Source: Desulfobacterales bacterium
GTDB lineage: Bacteria; Desulfobacterota; Desulfobacteria; Desulfobacterales; SpSt-501
DNA: 62,018 nucleotides
Direction: 5' to 3'
NCBI GenBank assembly: GCA_030834695.1
Contig: JAUQXK010000131.1
Coordinates: 1-62,018, forward strand
The notes under the pieces are model-generated. The model was given only the letters and a program-made list of their open reading frames with translations. It searched no databases and was not told the DNA's origin. Numbering within the stretch: position 1 is the stretch's first letter; every line of letters starts with the position of its first letter. The position numbers and the translations under genes are program-made. Shown here one piece after another: positions 8,796-19,157 of the stretch.

Positions 8796-10274
8796 ATGGA
8801 TACCATTAGCGACGTTGTTCAGAAACGTTACGAGAAAGTCGAGGCCCTGAAGCGCAGCGGAGTCAGCTTGTATCCGAACGACTTCAAGGTGTCTCATACC
8901 ATCGGCGAAATCCTTTCGGTCGTCCAGGCCGCCCCGGACACCTTGACCGAGCAGGGCCCCTTCTTCGACATCGCCGGACGGCTCATGGCCATCAACCACT
9001 TCGGCAAAGCCGCCTTTGTGCGGGTGCGGGACCGTTCCGGGCAGCTGCAGGCCTATATTCGCAGGGACCGCATCGGCGAAGCGGCCTTTGCGCTATTCAA
9101 ACAGTTGGACATCGGCGATTTCGTAGGGCTGAGAGGCAGCCTGTTTCAAACCCGGACCGGGGAATGGACGCTGCTGTCCGATTCGCTGCGGCTGCTGTCC
9201 AAAGCGCTGCGGCCGCTGCCGGAGAAGTTCCACGGGCTCAAGGATCCGGAGAAGCGTTATCGCCAGCGCTACGTAGACCTGGTCATGAACGCCGAGGTGC
9301 GGGAATTGTTCAGCCGGCGCAGCCGGATGATCCAGGAGATCCGGTCTTTCTTTCTGGAGCGGGAGTTTCTGGAAGTGGAAACCCCCATGATGCAGCCGAT
9401 TCCCGGCGGGGCCGAAGCCACCCCTTTCAAGACCCACCACCAGGCCTTGGGGATGGACCTTTATTTGCGCATCGCCCCCGAGCTTTATTTGAAGCGTCTG
9501 GTGGTGGGCGGGTTTGAGCGGGTCTTCGAAATCAACCGCAACTTCCGGAACGAGGGGATTTCCACTCAGCACAATCCGGAATTCACCATGCTCGAATTCT
9601 ACCAGGCCTACGCCACTTACTCCGACCTGATGGCGTTGACGGAAGATCTGCTGGCGCGCGTGGCCGAGGCCGTCGCTGGCTCCGCGACCGTGAGCTACCA
9701 GGGCCAGCAGATTGTTTTCGCCGGGCGATGGCGGCGCCTTTCTCTCTATGATGCGCTGGTGGAGATCGGAGAAATTCCGCGCGGAATCCTCCACGATCGC
9801 GAGCGACTGCTCGAACTGGCGGCTCAGCGCCAGGTGACGGTCACCAAGACGGGCAAGCTGGGCAAGGTGATCACCAAGCTTTTCGACGCGCTGGTGCAGC
9901 CGCATCTGATTCAGCCCACGTTCATCACCGGGTACCCCGCCGAGGTGTCGCCGCTGTCGCGGCGCAGCGACCAAACGCCCGACCTGACGGAGCGCTTTGA
10001 ACTGTTCATCGGCGGCCGTGAGATCGCCAACGGGTTCTCCGAACTGAACGACCCGATGGACCAGCGGGCGCGGTTCCTGCAGCAGGTCAGCGAACGAGCG
10101 GCCGGAGACGCCGAGGCCCACTGGATGGACGAGGATTATATCGAAGCCCTGGAATACGGAATGCCGCCGACCGCCGGGGAGGGCGTCGGCATCGATCGTC
10201 TCGCCATGCTGTTGACCGATGCGCCGTCGATCCGGGAGGTGATCCTCTTCCCGCACATGAAGCCGCGCGAGTGA
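8796..10274 (+). CDS. lysS: Lysyl-tRNA synthetase, class II
   Basis: This enzyme charges tRNA-Lys. The 492-residue protein has an N-terminal OB fold (FFDIAGRLMAINHFGKAAFVRVRD) and a class II core: motif 1 around SRRSRMIQEIRSFF, motif 2 in FEINRNFRNEGISTQHNPEFTMLEFY and motif 3 in GEGVGIDRLAML. ATG 8796 gives the normal length. Its codon partners, tRNA-Lys(CTT) and tRNA-Lys(TTT), also occur in this window at 36289 and 54304. Confidence 0.97.
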   Translation: MDTISDVVQKRYEKVEALKRSGVSLYPNDFKVSHTIGEILSVVQAAPDTLTEQGPFFDIAGRLMAINHFGKAAFVRVRDRSGQLQAYIRRDRIGEAAFALFKQLDIGDFVGLRGSLFQTRTGEWTLLSDSLRLLSKALRPLPEKFHGLKDPEKRYRQRYVDLVMNAEVRELFSRRSRMIQEIRSFFLEREFLEVETPMMQPIPGGAEATPFKTHHQALGMDLYLRIAPELYLKRLVVGGFERVFEINRNFRNEGISTQHNPEFTMLEFYQAYATYSDLMALTEDLLARVAEAVAGSATVSYQGQQIVFAGRWRRLSLYDALVEIGEIPRGILHDRERLLELAAQRQVTVTKTGKLGKVITKLFDALVQPHLIQPTFITGYPAEVSPLSRRSDQTPDLTERFELFIGGREIANGFSELNDPMDQRARFLQQVSERAAGDAEAHWMDEDYIEALEYGMPPTAGEGVGIDRLAMLLTDAPSIREVILFPHMKPRE

Positions 10275-10277
10275 CGA

Positions 10278-10393
10278 CTTCGCCGCAAGCTCCGCTTCGG
10301 CGTTGCGCTGCGTGCCGCGTGTGCTGCGGCGTACGTTGAGTACGCCTCGCACCAGCGACATTTGCGCGCCTTGAAGTTGAGCTTGGGGCGAAG
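10278..10393. repeat. 116-bp intergenic element with 15-bp inverted ends
   Basis: The ends CTTCGCCGCAAGCTC (10278-10292) and GAGCTTGGGGCGAAG (10379-10393) are inverted repeats with one mismatch. In the middle, GGCGTAC-GTTGA-GTACGCC (10328-10346) is a second, perfect hairpin. It begins 4 bases after the lysS stop. I recall similar segments as dispersed intergenic repeats in deltaproteobacterial genomes, but only one copy is in this window. The remaining ~170 bases to the next gene hold nothing clear. Confidence 0.6.
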
Positions 10394-10564
10394 GCGTCTT
10401 ATAAGGCCGACATTCAGGGATTGCGAGCGATAGAATACGCCGGGGGCCCGGCCATCGGCAGACATGGCCGGATGCGTCCGAAGTCAAGAGACCCATTTGA
10501 ATTCACTAAACGCCCGGCGTTCCTTGTCCGGGGCGAACATATCAGGATTGCTTGAAAAGAAATC

Positions 10565-11795
10565 ATGTCTTTTGAATTTTTCATCGGCGGCCGGTACCTG
10601 AGGGCCAAGCAGAAGCAGGCGTTCATTTCGCTGATCACGTACCTGTCCATTGCGGGCGTTGCGGTGGGGGTCATGGCCCTGATCGTGGTCATCGCGGTGA
10701 TGGCCGGATTTGAAGCCGACCTCAAAGCGCGGATTCTCGGCGGCCAGGCCAACGTGATTCTCCTGCGCTACAGCGGACCGTTCGAAGAGTACCGGGAGGT
10801 GATTCGCCGGGTCGATACGATACCGGGGGTGGCGGCCTCCACGCCGTTTATATACAGCCAGGTCATGCTGCGGACGGCGGCCAACACCACCGGCGCCGTG
10901 CTGCGGGGGATCGACCCGGCTTCCATCGGCGGCGTCCTGAAAACGCTCGAGCATGTGAAACTGCCCGCATCCGCTCCGATCGGCGGCCCGGAGTCGGCCG
11001 GCGGCGTGCTTCCGGGGATCGTCCTCGGGCGCGAGCTGGCCAAGAACCTCGGGGTCGTCCCGGGGGACGTGGTTCACCTGATCTCCCCGCGCGGCATGCT
11101 GGCGCCCACCGGCCACGTACCGGCCATGAAACCCTTCCGGGTCAGCAGCTACTTCGAGTCCGGGATGTATGAGTTCGACCAGACGTTCGCCTATATCCAG
11201 CTCGCCGACGCCCAGCGCCTGCTGCGCATGGGGGATTCGGTGACCGGGGTGGAAGTGCGCGTCGACGACATCTACCAGGCCCGTGCGGTGGCCGATGCGA
11301 TCGTTGCGCAGCTGGGCAGTGCTTATTACGCCCGGGACTGGATGCAGATGAACCGCAACCTCTTCAAGGCGCTCAAGCTGGAACGGCGCGTGATGTTCAT
11401 TATCCTGACGCTGATCGTTCTCGTGGCGGCGTTCAACATCGCCAGCTCCCTCATCATGATGGTGATGGGCAAGACCAAGGACATCGCCATTCTCAAGGCC
11501 ATGGGCGCCACCAACCGCAGCATCCGTAAAATTTTTGTTTTCAACGGGATGGTGATCGGTTCGATCGGCACCAGCTTGGGGCTGGTGCTCGGCGTGGTTC
11601 TGTGCAGCCTGCTCAAACATTACAACATCCATGAATTAACCGGCGACATTTATTATTTTACGACCCAATTGCCGGTCAAGATGGAGGCGTTGGACGTGGT
11701 CTGCATCGTGCTGGCCGCGTTGGCGATCTGTTTTTTAGCGACGATCTACCCCGCCCGCCAGGCGGCCCGATTGAATCCGGTGGAGGCGATCCGAT

Positions 11796-11803
<8 letters not shown>
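10565..11803 (+). CDS. lolC: Lipoprotein-releasing ABC transporter permease (LolC/LolE family)
   Basis: The inner-membrane permease of the Lol system releases outer-membrane lipoproteins to the periplasmic carrier LolA. The 412-residue protein has an N-terminal helix (YLSIAGVAVGVMALIVVIAVMAGF), a ~230-residue periplasmic MacB-PCD domain and three C-terminal helices with the FtsX motif (MGKTKDIAILKAMGATNRSI). A single permease gene suggests a LolF-like homodimer rather than a LolC/LolE pair. It overlaps lolD by 8 bases. Confidence 0.93.
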
Positions 11804-12527
<724 letters not shown>

Positions 12528-12604
12528 CGGGGTCGCGAACCGTGCGGTCGACGCCATCGGATCTTCAGCGGGCGACCCCAATGGGCCGACAGGAGCCTAT
12601 GCGC

Positions 12605-15262
12605 ATGATGTTCTGCAGTCGAACCGGTCATCTGGCATTTTATCTGGCGTGGATTCTCGCGGCCGCCGCTCTCTGGTGCACCCCTCCGGCCGTCGCCCAA
12701 CCGTCGGCGGGGGTCATCGTCATGCCGTTTGCCGTGCATGCCCCGGCCGAGCTGGCCTATCTGCGGGACGAGATCCCCGAGGCGATGCGACAGCAGTTCG
12801 AAGAAGAGGGCGCCAACGCGCGCGTCCTGGAGCCCGAAACGGCCGAGGCCTGGGGCAAGACCGGAGAGACGGATGCGGATTTGGCGCGGCTGGCGATGCA
12901 GACCGGCGCCGATTACGTGGTTCGCGGAAGCCTCACCTGGATCGGACAGAATTTCAGCCTGGACGCCCGGCTGCTTGCCTCCACCGGGGATCGGCCGGCC
13001 AAAGTCTTTTCAGCCGTCGGCCTGGGGGTCGAAAACCTGCCCGGCGTCGTGAAAAAGGTGGCGCGCGACATGGGGCTCACGATTTTCAAACGCCAGCGGG
13101 TCGCCGATGTCGAGGTCCAGGGCAACCAGCGCATTGAAACCGATGCCATCCGCCGGGTGATCAAGACCCGGACCGGGGACGTTTTTCTCGCTAAGAACGC
13201 GGCCGAGGACCTGAAGGCGGTATTCGGGATGGGCTATTTCGATGACGTCCAGATCCAGGCCGAGCCCCGGACCGACGGCATCGCGCTGGTGTTCGCGGTG
13301 ACCGAAAAGCCGACGGTCCGGTCGATCCAGCTGGCCGGCAACGTGGTATTCGACGAGGAGGATATCCGCAAGAGCCTGACCTTGAAGAAAGGGTCCATTT
13401 TAAACGTATATACGGTGCGTAACGACATGCGCCGGATCGAAGAGATGTACAAAGAGAAAAACTATCACAACGTCGGCGTCCGCTACCAGATCGAGCCCCA
13501 AAAGAACAATCAGGCCGACGTGGAATACAAGATCGACGAGGGCAGCAAGATCCTCATCAAGAAAATCCTTTTTACCGGCAACGCCGCTTTTACCGAAAGC
13601 AAGCTGAAAAAGGAGATCGCCACCTCTGAAAAAAGCATTCTGTCCTGGTTCACTTCCGCCGGGGATTTAAACCAGGAAATTTTGAACCAGGACTCCGGCC
13701 GGCTGACGGCGTTCTACCACAACAACGGCTACATCCGGGCGCGCGTCGGCGACCCGCAGGTCGAATTCGAGGAGGACGGCATCGTCGTCACGTTCAAGGT
13801 CAGCGAGGGACCGCGGTTCAAGGTGGGCAAGGTGGACTTCAAGGGCGATCTCATCCTGCCCAAGGATGAGCTGATGAAAAAGATCAAGATCGTCAAGGAG
13901 CCCTTTTACAACCGCGAAACCCTGCGCAGCGACGTGCTCGGCCTGACCGACATCTACACCGGTGAAGGCTATGCCTACGCCGACGTCTCGCCCAAAGTGG
14001 ATCAGGACAACGAAAACCTGGTGGCCAACATCACCTTCCAGATCGACCGGGGCAAACAGGTGTATTTCGAGCGCATTCAGATCAGCGGCAACACCAAGAC
14101 CCGGGACAAGGTGATCCGCCGCGAATTGCGCGTTTACGAAGAGGAGCTATACAGCGGCCAGCAACTCAAGCGCGGGATCCGCAATCTGAACCGGCTCGAC
14201 TTTTTTCAGAACGTGAAAGTCGACACCGCCAAGGGCAGCGCCGACGACCGCATGAAGATGAACGTCGAGGTGACCGAGAAGAGCACGGGTTCCTTCAGTT
14301 TCGGCGCGGGCTACGGCAGCGAAGAGAACGGCTTTGTCACGGCTCAGATCGCCGAGCGCAACCTGTTCGGCCGCGGCCAGACGCTCGGGCTGCGCGGCAT
14401 GGTGGGATCCAAGACCCAGAAATACGTGCTGAGCTTTACGGAGCCCTGGCTATTTGATATACCGCTTTCGGCCGGTGCGGAGGCCTACAAGTGGGATTAT
14501 GAGTACGACGAGTACACCAAGGACAGCATCGGCGGAAAGCTCAGGTTCGGCTACCCGCTGTACGATTACATCCGCGGGTATCTAACGTACACCTATGACC
14601 TTACCGACATCCGCCATGTGGACGAAGATGCGGCCGAATCCATCCAGCGGGACGAGGGCCGTCACACCAAGAGCAGCATCACGCTGATGCCGAAGTACGA
14701 TTCGCGCGACAGCCTGTTCAATGCCAAAGAGGGCTCGGTTCACAGCATCGAATACGAATTCGCCGGGGTCGGCGGGGATGTCGGCTTCAATAAAATCATC
14801 GGCGACACCGGCTGGTATATCCCCTTGGTCTGGAAGCTGGTGGGAGTGGTCCACGGCCGGGCGGGCTACGTGAACAAGCTGCCGAACTGGGATCTGCCGG
14901 ATTACGAGAAATTTTATCTCGGCGGCATCAACACCCTGCGGGGCTTCGACCGGGACGACTTGGCGCCGAAGGACAACGGCTCGCCGGTCGGCGGGGAGAA
15001 GTTCATCCAGGGCAATTTCGAGATCAAGTTCCCGCTGGTCGAGGAAGCCGGTGTCTTCGGCATCCTCTTCCTTGACACGGGCGCCGTCTATAGCCAGGAT
15101 GAGACCTGGGATTTCAACAAGCTGAGAGAAAGTGCCGGTCCGGAGATCCGTTGGCTCTCGCCGATCGGCCCGATCCGTCTGGCCTACGGCTTTGTGCTCG
15201 ATCCGAAAAGCGGCGATTCGGGCAGCGGAAGCTTTGAGTTTTCGATGGCCTCCGCATTTTGA
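12605..15262 (+). CDS. bamA: Outer membrane protein assembly factor BamA
   Basis: BamA inserts beta-barrel proteins into the outer membrane. After a signal peptide (to about PPAVAQ) comes a ~130-residue TolB/FlgO-like alpha/beta domain (GVIVMPFAVHAPAELAYLRD). Five POTRA domains follow (starting near RVADVEVQGNQR, TVRSIQLAGN, IKKILFTGNA, VGKVDFKGD and YFERIQISGN), then a 16-strand barrel with the family motifs GGINTLRGFDRD and a terminal aromatic residue. ATG 12605 was chosen because AGGAG lies 9 bases upstream, giving 885 residues. It precedes skp and fabZ, the classical envelope cluster order. Confidence 0.95.
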   Translation: MMFCSRTGHLAFYLAWILAAAALWCTPPAVAQPSAGVIVMPFAVHAPAELAYLRDEIPEAMRQQFEEEGANARVLEPETAEAWGKTGETDADLARLAMQTGADYVVRGSLTWIGQNFSLDARLLASTGDRPAKVFSAVGLGVENLPGVVKKVARDMGLTIFKRQRVADVEVQGNQRIETDAIRRVIKTRTGDVFLAKNAAEDLKAVFGMGYFDDVQIQAEPRTDGIALVFAVTEKPTVRSIQLAGNVVFDEEDIRKSLTLKKGSILNVYTVRNDMRRIEEMYKEKNYHNVGVRYQIEPQKNNQADVEYKIDEGSKILIKKILFTGNAAFTESKLKKEIATSEKSILSWFTSAGDLNQEILNQDSGRLTAFYHNNGYIRARVGDPQVEFEEDGIVVTFKVSEGPRFKVGKVDFKGDLILPKDELMKKIKIVKEPFYNRETLRSDVLGLTDIYTGEGYAYADVSPKVDQDNENLVANITFQIDRGKQVYFERIQISGNTKTRDKVIRRELRVYEEELYSGQQLKRGIRNLNRLDFFQNVKVDTAKGSADDRMKMNVEVTEKSTGSFSFGAGYGSEENGFVTAQIAERNLFGRGQTLGLRGMVGSKTQKYVLSFTEPWLFDIPLSAGAEAYKWDYEYDEYTKDSIGGKLRFGYPLYDYIRGYLTYTYDLTDIRHVDEDAAESIQRDEGRHTKSSITLMPKYDSRDSLFNAKEGSVHSIEYEFAGVGGDVGFNKIIGDTGWYIPLVWKLVGVVHGRAGYVNKLPNWDLPDYEKFYLGGINTLRGFDRDDLAPKDNGSPVGGEKFIQGNFEIKFPLVEEAGVFGILFLDTGAVYSQDETWDFNKLRESAGPEIRWLSPIGPIRLAYGFVLDPKSGDSGSGSFEFSMASAF

Positions 15263-15350
15263 TTCGAACATGCGATCGCCGGGTGGAACGAACCCGCCCG
15301 GCCGGGCATGGCGGAAACCATATCAATTCGCAACAAGAAAGGGGACAGGA

Positions 15351-15890
15351 ATGCGGCTAACCACAGCCTTTACCGTGATGGCAGTCGCCATCCTTTGCGT
15401 TTTGGGAGGCGGCCGGGCGATCGGTGCCGATGCGCCCAAAATCGCCGTTGTCAACCTGCAGACCGTTTTGGAAACCTCGGTCGCCGGCAAGGCCGCCCAA
15501 AACGAGCTCAAGACCCAGAAGGACAAGCTGGAGGCGGATTTGAAGCAGAAGGGAAACGAGCTCCAGGAACTCGAGAAACGCCTGCAGCGCGAGGCCATGG
15601 TGATGAGCAAGGAAACGCGCGAGGACAAGGAGCGGGAGCTTCGGATCAAAGCCAGCGATTTTCAGGCGATGCAGAAGAAATACCGCAGCGACCTTCAGGA
15701 TCTCGAGCGCCGGCTGATGGGACAGTTGCAGAAGGACATCAGCGACTTGGTGGGAGAAATCGGCAAGAAAGAGGGCTATCAGCTGATCGTCAGCAACATC
15801 GGCGTGCTGTACTCCCAGCCGGCCATGGACATCACCAACCGGCTGATCCAGGATCTGAACGCCAAGTCCGGCAAGAAGAGCAGCCCCTAA
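15351..15890 (+). CDS. skp: Periplasmic chaperone Skp/OmpH
   Basis: Skp holds unfolded outer-membrane proteins in the periplasm for BamA. The 179-residue protein has a signal peptide (MRLTTAFTVMAVAILCVLGG, cleavage near IGADA), the N-terminal strand KIAVVNLQTVLETS and a long charged coiled coil (residues ~45-125). It ends with the C-terminal strand region LIVSNIGVLYSQPAMDIT. ATG 15351 follows AAAGGGGACAGGA. It lies directly downstream of bamA and is probably cotranscribed. Confidence 0.92.
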   Translation: MRLTTAFTVMAVAILCVLGGGRAIGADAPKIAVVNLQTVLETSVAGKAAQNELKTQKDKLEADLKQKGNELQELEKRLQREAMVMSKETREDKERELRIKASDFQAMQKKYRSDLQDLERRLMGQLQKDISDLVGEIGKKEGYQLIVSNIGVLYSQPAMDITNRLIQDLNAKSGKKSSP

Positions 15891-15974
15891 CGCCCGGCCC
15901 GGCCGGCTGCCTCTGCGGACGGCACGGCGAATGGGTTGCGATCATACGGCGCCTTCCTGCTATGGAGGAAATCG

Positions 15975-16430
15975 ATGGTTACCCTGCTGGACATCCAGGC
16001 GATTATGCGGCGCTTGCCGCACCGCTATCCGTTTCTCCTGATCGATCGAATCGTCACCCTGGTTCCGGGTGAGTCCATCGTTGCGTTGAAGAACGTGACC
16101 ATGAACGAGCCGTTTTTCCAGGGCCATTTCCCCGCGCAGCCCGTCATGCCGGGAGTTCTGATCGTGGAGGCCATGGCCCAGGCCGGGGGCGTCCTGGCCA
16201 GCGAGAGCCGGGGTGCGGAGCAGGCGGGCGCCATCATCTATTTCATGGGGATGGATCACGTGCGGTTTCGACAACCGGTCGTGCCGGGCGACCAATTGAT
16301 CCTGGAGGCGCAGGTATTAAAAATGCGGTCGAAGGTCGCCAAGATGGCGGGTCGGGCCCTGGTGGACGGCAAGTTGGTGGCCGAGGCCGAGTTGATGGCC
16401 TCTTTTGGCGAGAGCGGAGACAGCGCCTGA
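15975..16430 (+). CDS. fabZ: 3-hydroxyacyl-ACP dehydratase FabZ
   Basis: FabZ dehydrates beta-hydroxyacyl-ACP in fatty acid synthesis and competes with lipid A synthesis for the substrate. The 151-residue hot-dog-fold protein has [12 protein letters not shown] at the N-terminus, the catalytic His in [23 protein letters not shown] and the usual C-terminal strands. ATG 15975 follows GGAGGAA. In many relatives lpxD stands between skp and fabZ, and lpxA follows; neither is present here. Confidence 0.96.
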   Translation: MVTLLDIQAIMRRLPHRYPFLLIDRIVTLVPGESIVALKNVTMNEPFFQGHFPAQPVMPGVLIVEAMAQAGGVLASESRGAEQAGAIIYFMGMDHVRFRQPVVPGDQLILEAQVLKMRSKVAKMAGRALVDGKLVAEAELMASFGESGDSA

Positions 16431-16506
16431 ACGGACGGTCCCGGACCGCGGCGTCCTCGGAATCGCGTGGATCGGGTCCGTCGCTCAAGTTGGGGAGGAA
16501 ATGTTG

Positions 16507-16683
16507 ATGGTCATCCACTCGGAACTCCTGGAGATTCTCGCGTGTCCGAAATGCAAGGGCGAGATCCGATTGGCGCCCGCCCAAGACGGCTTAATCTGCG
16601 ATCGCTGCCGGCTGGTCTACGAAATCCGCGACGACATACCCATCATGTTGATCGAAGAAGCCAAGCCATTCATCGAGACCTGA
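16507..16683 (+). CDS. Trm112-family small zinc-binding protein
   Basis: A 58-residue protein of the Trm112/UPF0434 (YcaR) family. ELLEILACPKCKGEIRL and LICDRCRLVYEIRDDIPIML carry the two CxxC pairs that bind zinc, and the length is standard. Family members activate methyltransferases in archaea and eukaryotes; the bacterial role is less clear. ATG 16507 is used because GGAGG lies 8 bases upstream. It sits between fabZ and DUF4416. Confidence 0.88.
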   Translation: MVIHSELLEILACPKCKGEIRLAPAQDGLICDRCRLVYEIRDDIPIMLIEEAKPFIET

Positions 16684-16707
16684 TCACCGGTTATCGTCGA
16701 CCTCCGC

Positions 16708-17274
16708 ATGAGCGTTCCCCATCCGCCGCAGCCCGCCAAACTGGTCATCGGCCTGTTTTTGGCCTGCAAGGATCTTTTCCCGGCCCTAGCGGCGGAGCTG
16801 GAGGCGGCCTTCGGCCGGGTGGATCTCGTGAGCGCTTGGATGCCCTTTGATTACACGACCTACTATGCGAAGGAGATGGGCTCCGGCCTGTCGCGGCGCG
16901 TGCTGGCTTTTCGGCCGTTGATTGCTCAGAAACGGCTGCCGGAGATAAAATCGGCTACCAACGCCATCGAGCGCGCCTACGCGGTGGACGGCCGGCGACA
17001 GGCCAACATCGATCCCGGCTACCTGCTGCTCGAACGATTTGTGCTGGCCACCGGAAAAAACTACAGCCACCGGATCTATCTGGGGCAGGGCATTTACGCC
17101 GACCTGACGCTGATCTATCGCCGGGGAACATTCGACGCATTGCCCTGGACGTATCCCGATTACGCCGAACCTCCGCTGCGGCGGTTTTTGCTCTCCGTAC
17201 GCGGAAAATACGCGCTGGATCTCAAAGCGGCGGTTCCCGGCGGCAACTACGGAGGAGTGTTCTGCGATGATTAA
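16708..17274 (+). CDS. DUF4416 family protein
   Basis: A 188-residue protein of unknown function matching DUF4416, common in Desulfobacterota and other anaerobes. Recognisable stretches are KLVIGLFLACKDLFPALAAE, DYTTYYAKEMG, NIDPGYLLLERFVLATGKN and IYLGQGIYADLTLIY. No membrane segments or signal peptide are seen. It overlaps yicC by 8 bases, so it is likely cotranscribed with RNA-metabolism genes. No biochemical role can be read from the sequence. Confidence 0.85.
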   Translation: MSVPHPPQPAKLVIGLFLACKDLFPALAAELEAAFGRVDLVSAWMPFDYTTYYAKEMGSGLSRRVLAFRPLIAQKRLPEIKSATNAIERAYAVDGRRQANIDPGYLLLERFVLATGKNYSHRIYLGQGIYADLTLIYRRGTFDALPWTYPDYAEPPLRRFLLSVRGKYALDLKAAVPGGNYGGVFCDD

Positions 17275-18148
17275 AAGCATGACCGGCTTCGCCTCCGCCT
17301 CCGTCAGTTCCGGCGGCTGGTCGCTGTTCGTTGAGATTCGGGCTTACAACAGCCGGCACCTGGACCTGGCGTTGCGGCTGTCGCCGGGCTACGGCGATCT
17401 GGAAGAGCGGGCCAGAGCCCTGATCGCCGCCCGGCTGACCCGGGGGCGTGTGGAGGCCAAGATCCAGATCGAAGACACCGTTGCGGCCGGCGGCTGCGTG
17501 GAGGCAGACATGGCCCGCGCTCAAGCGGTGCGGACCGCGCTGGAGCATGTCCGGTCCGAATTGGGCCTGTCGGACCCCGTTACCCTTGAGATGGTCGTGG
17601 GGGCCGGCGGCATTCTCAAGACGGTTCAGCCGGATGTCGATCTGGCGGCGGCGGGGGCGCTGCTCGAAGAGGTCTTGGCCCAGGCCCTGGAGAATCTCGA
17701 CGGCATGCGCACGGCCGAGGGATCTGCGTTGTCTTCGGATCTCAGCCTGCGGCTGGATGCCGTTGAGGCGGCCCTGGTTGAAATAGCCCGGCACGCCGAG
17801 GGGTTGCCGGCGGCCTATCAGGATCGTCTGAAGGACCGACTGGCAGTGTTGACCCAGGGGCTGATCGAGATCGACCCGCTCCGAATCGCCCAGGAGACGG
17901 CCGTGCTGGCGGACCGCTGCGATATTTCGGAAGAAATCGTGCGGGCCCGAAGCCATCTGGAGCAGTTCCGGCGGATCATGGGCGCTGCGGAGGCCGGGGG
18001 GCGCAAGCTGAACTTTCTGCTGCAGGAGCTCAATCGCGAGTTCAATACCATGGGATCCAAAATCGGCAATGCGGCGGCCGCGCACGAGGTCGTTGCAGTG
18101 AAAACCGAACTGGAAAAAATCCGGGAACAAATTCAGAACATCGAATGA
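17267..18148 (+). CDS. yicC: YicC/YloC family endoribonuclease
   Basis: The 293-residue protein starts with the family hallmark MIKSMTGFASASV and includes VEIRAYNSRHLDLALRLS near residue 22. It ends in the DUF1732 helical domain (GRKLNFLLQELNREFNTMGSK). YicC proteins have been shown in other bacteria to be endoribonucleases affecting small RNAs; activity here is inferred. The order yicC-remA-gmk is widely conserved and supports the assignment. Confidence 0.92.
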   Translation: MIKSMTGFASASVSSGGWSLFVEIRAYNSRHLDLALRLSPGYGDLEERARALIAARLTRGRVEAKIQIEDTVAAGGCVEADMARAQAVRTALEHVRSELGLSDPVTLEMVVGAGGILKTVQPDVDLAAAGALLEEVLAQALENLDGMRTAEGSALSSDLSLRLDAVEAALVEIARHAEGLPAAYQDRLKDRLAVLTQGLIEIDPLRIAQETAVLADRCDISEEIVRARSHLEQFRRIMGAAEAGGRKLNFLLQELNREFNTMGSKIGNAAAAHEVVAVKTELEKIREQIQNIE

Positions 18149-18212
18149 AGCGGTCCGTCCGCGGATAGAACCCTGAGAGGTCGTCCATCCGGCGAATGAC
18201 GTAGGAGGATTG

Positions 18213-18494
18213 ATGGATCAAGCGCTGCTCAACATCGGATTCGGGAGCACGGTGGTTTCAGACCGGGTGGTGGCGATCGTCTCCCCGAACTCCTCGCCGA
18301 TGAAACGGTTGAAGGACGAAGCGCGTGAAGATCGACGATTGATCGACGCCACCTATGGCCGCCGGACCCGGTCCATCATTATCCTGGACAGCAACCACGT
18401 CGTGCTTTCCGCCATTCAGGCCGAAACGATCTCGCAGCGGTTTGCCGTCTTAAAGGACGTCGGCGAGCCTTCGGCCGCACGGCTCCCGCTTTAG
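18213..18494 (+). CDS. remA: DUF370/RemA-like DNA-binding regulator
   Basis: A 93-residue protein with [44 protein letters not shown], split here by the family's conserved SPNSSP-type turn, and ending with [14 protein letters not shown]. RemA activates biofilm-matrix genes in Bacillus; in other phyla the role is unknown. ATG 18213 follows AGGAGG by 4 bases. It lies between yicC and gmk, the usual position. Confidence 0.9.
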   Translation: MDQALLNIGFGSTVVSDRVVAIVSPNSSPMKRLKDEAREDRRLIDATYGRRTRSIIILDSNHVVLSAIQAETISQRFAVLKDVGEPSAARLPL

Positions 18495-19157
18495 GTGAAA
18501 CATGGTCCGCCCGTGCCCCGACCGGCCATGGACCGAGCCGCCCGCATGTTAGCACCGGCCGGCGGGCTTCCGCGCCACCCATCCGGCCGGAGCGGCGAGC
18601 TGTTCATTATCTCGGCTCCCTCCGGCGCCGGCAAGACGACCCTGCGGCAGGCGGCGTTAACCCGGCTGCCCGACCTGAGCTATTCGGTGTCCTTCACCAC
18701 CCGACCGCCACGGACGGGCGAACGGAACGGTTACGATTATACGTTCATCTCTGCGGACGAGTTTGAGGCCGGCATCCGGGACGAGCGTTGGGCGGAATGG
18801 GCCCGGGTTCACAGCCACTACTATGGAACCTCCGCAAAGGTTCTGGAGCAGGCGCGGGCCGCGGGCCGTGACGTGCTGCTGGACATCGACGTGCAGGGGG
18901 CGCAACAAATCTGCCGCCGCTTTCCGGAAAGCGTGACCATCTTTATCATGCCGCCGTCGCTGGAGGTCTTGGAGCAGCGGCTGCGGGCTCGCGGAACGGA
19001 CCGCCCGGAGACCATCGAGGTGCGCTTGCGCAACGCGCGGCACGAGATGGACCAACGACACGGATACCGCCACGTCATTGTGAATGACGACCTGGATACG
19101 GCCATCGAGGCGCTGATGGCCATTTTGAATTCTTATCGTTCGACACGTGAAAACTGA
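18495..19157 (+). CDS. gmk: Guanylate kinase
   Basis: Gmk phosphorylates GMP to GDP. The protein shows the P-loop SAPSGAGKTT, the GMP-binding stretch SFTTRPPRTGERNGYDYTFIS and DVLLDIDVQGAQQI. The longest start, GTG 18495, directly abuts the remA stop and gives 220 residues, about 30 longer at the N-terminus than usual. ATG 18528 or 18546 would be closer to the family length, and none has a clear ribosome site. It overlaps rlmB by 11 bases. Confidence 0.94.
   Translation: MKHGPPVPRPAMDRAARMLAPAGGLPRHPSGRSGELFIISAPSGAGKTTLRQAALTRLPDLSYSVSFTTRPPRTGERNGYDYTFISADEFEAGIRDERWAEWARVHSHYYGTSAKVLEQARAAGRDVLLDIDVQGAQQICRRFPESVTIFIMPPSLEVLEQRLRARGTDRPETIEVRLRNARHEMDQRHGYRHVIVNDDLDTAIEALMAILNSYRSTREN

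Noticed and set aside
9093-10496. 467-codon open frame on the minus strand
   Set aside because: It is antisense to lysS and has no recognisable motif.
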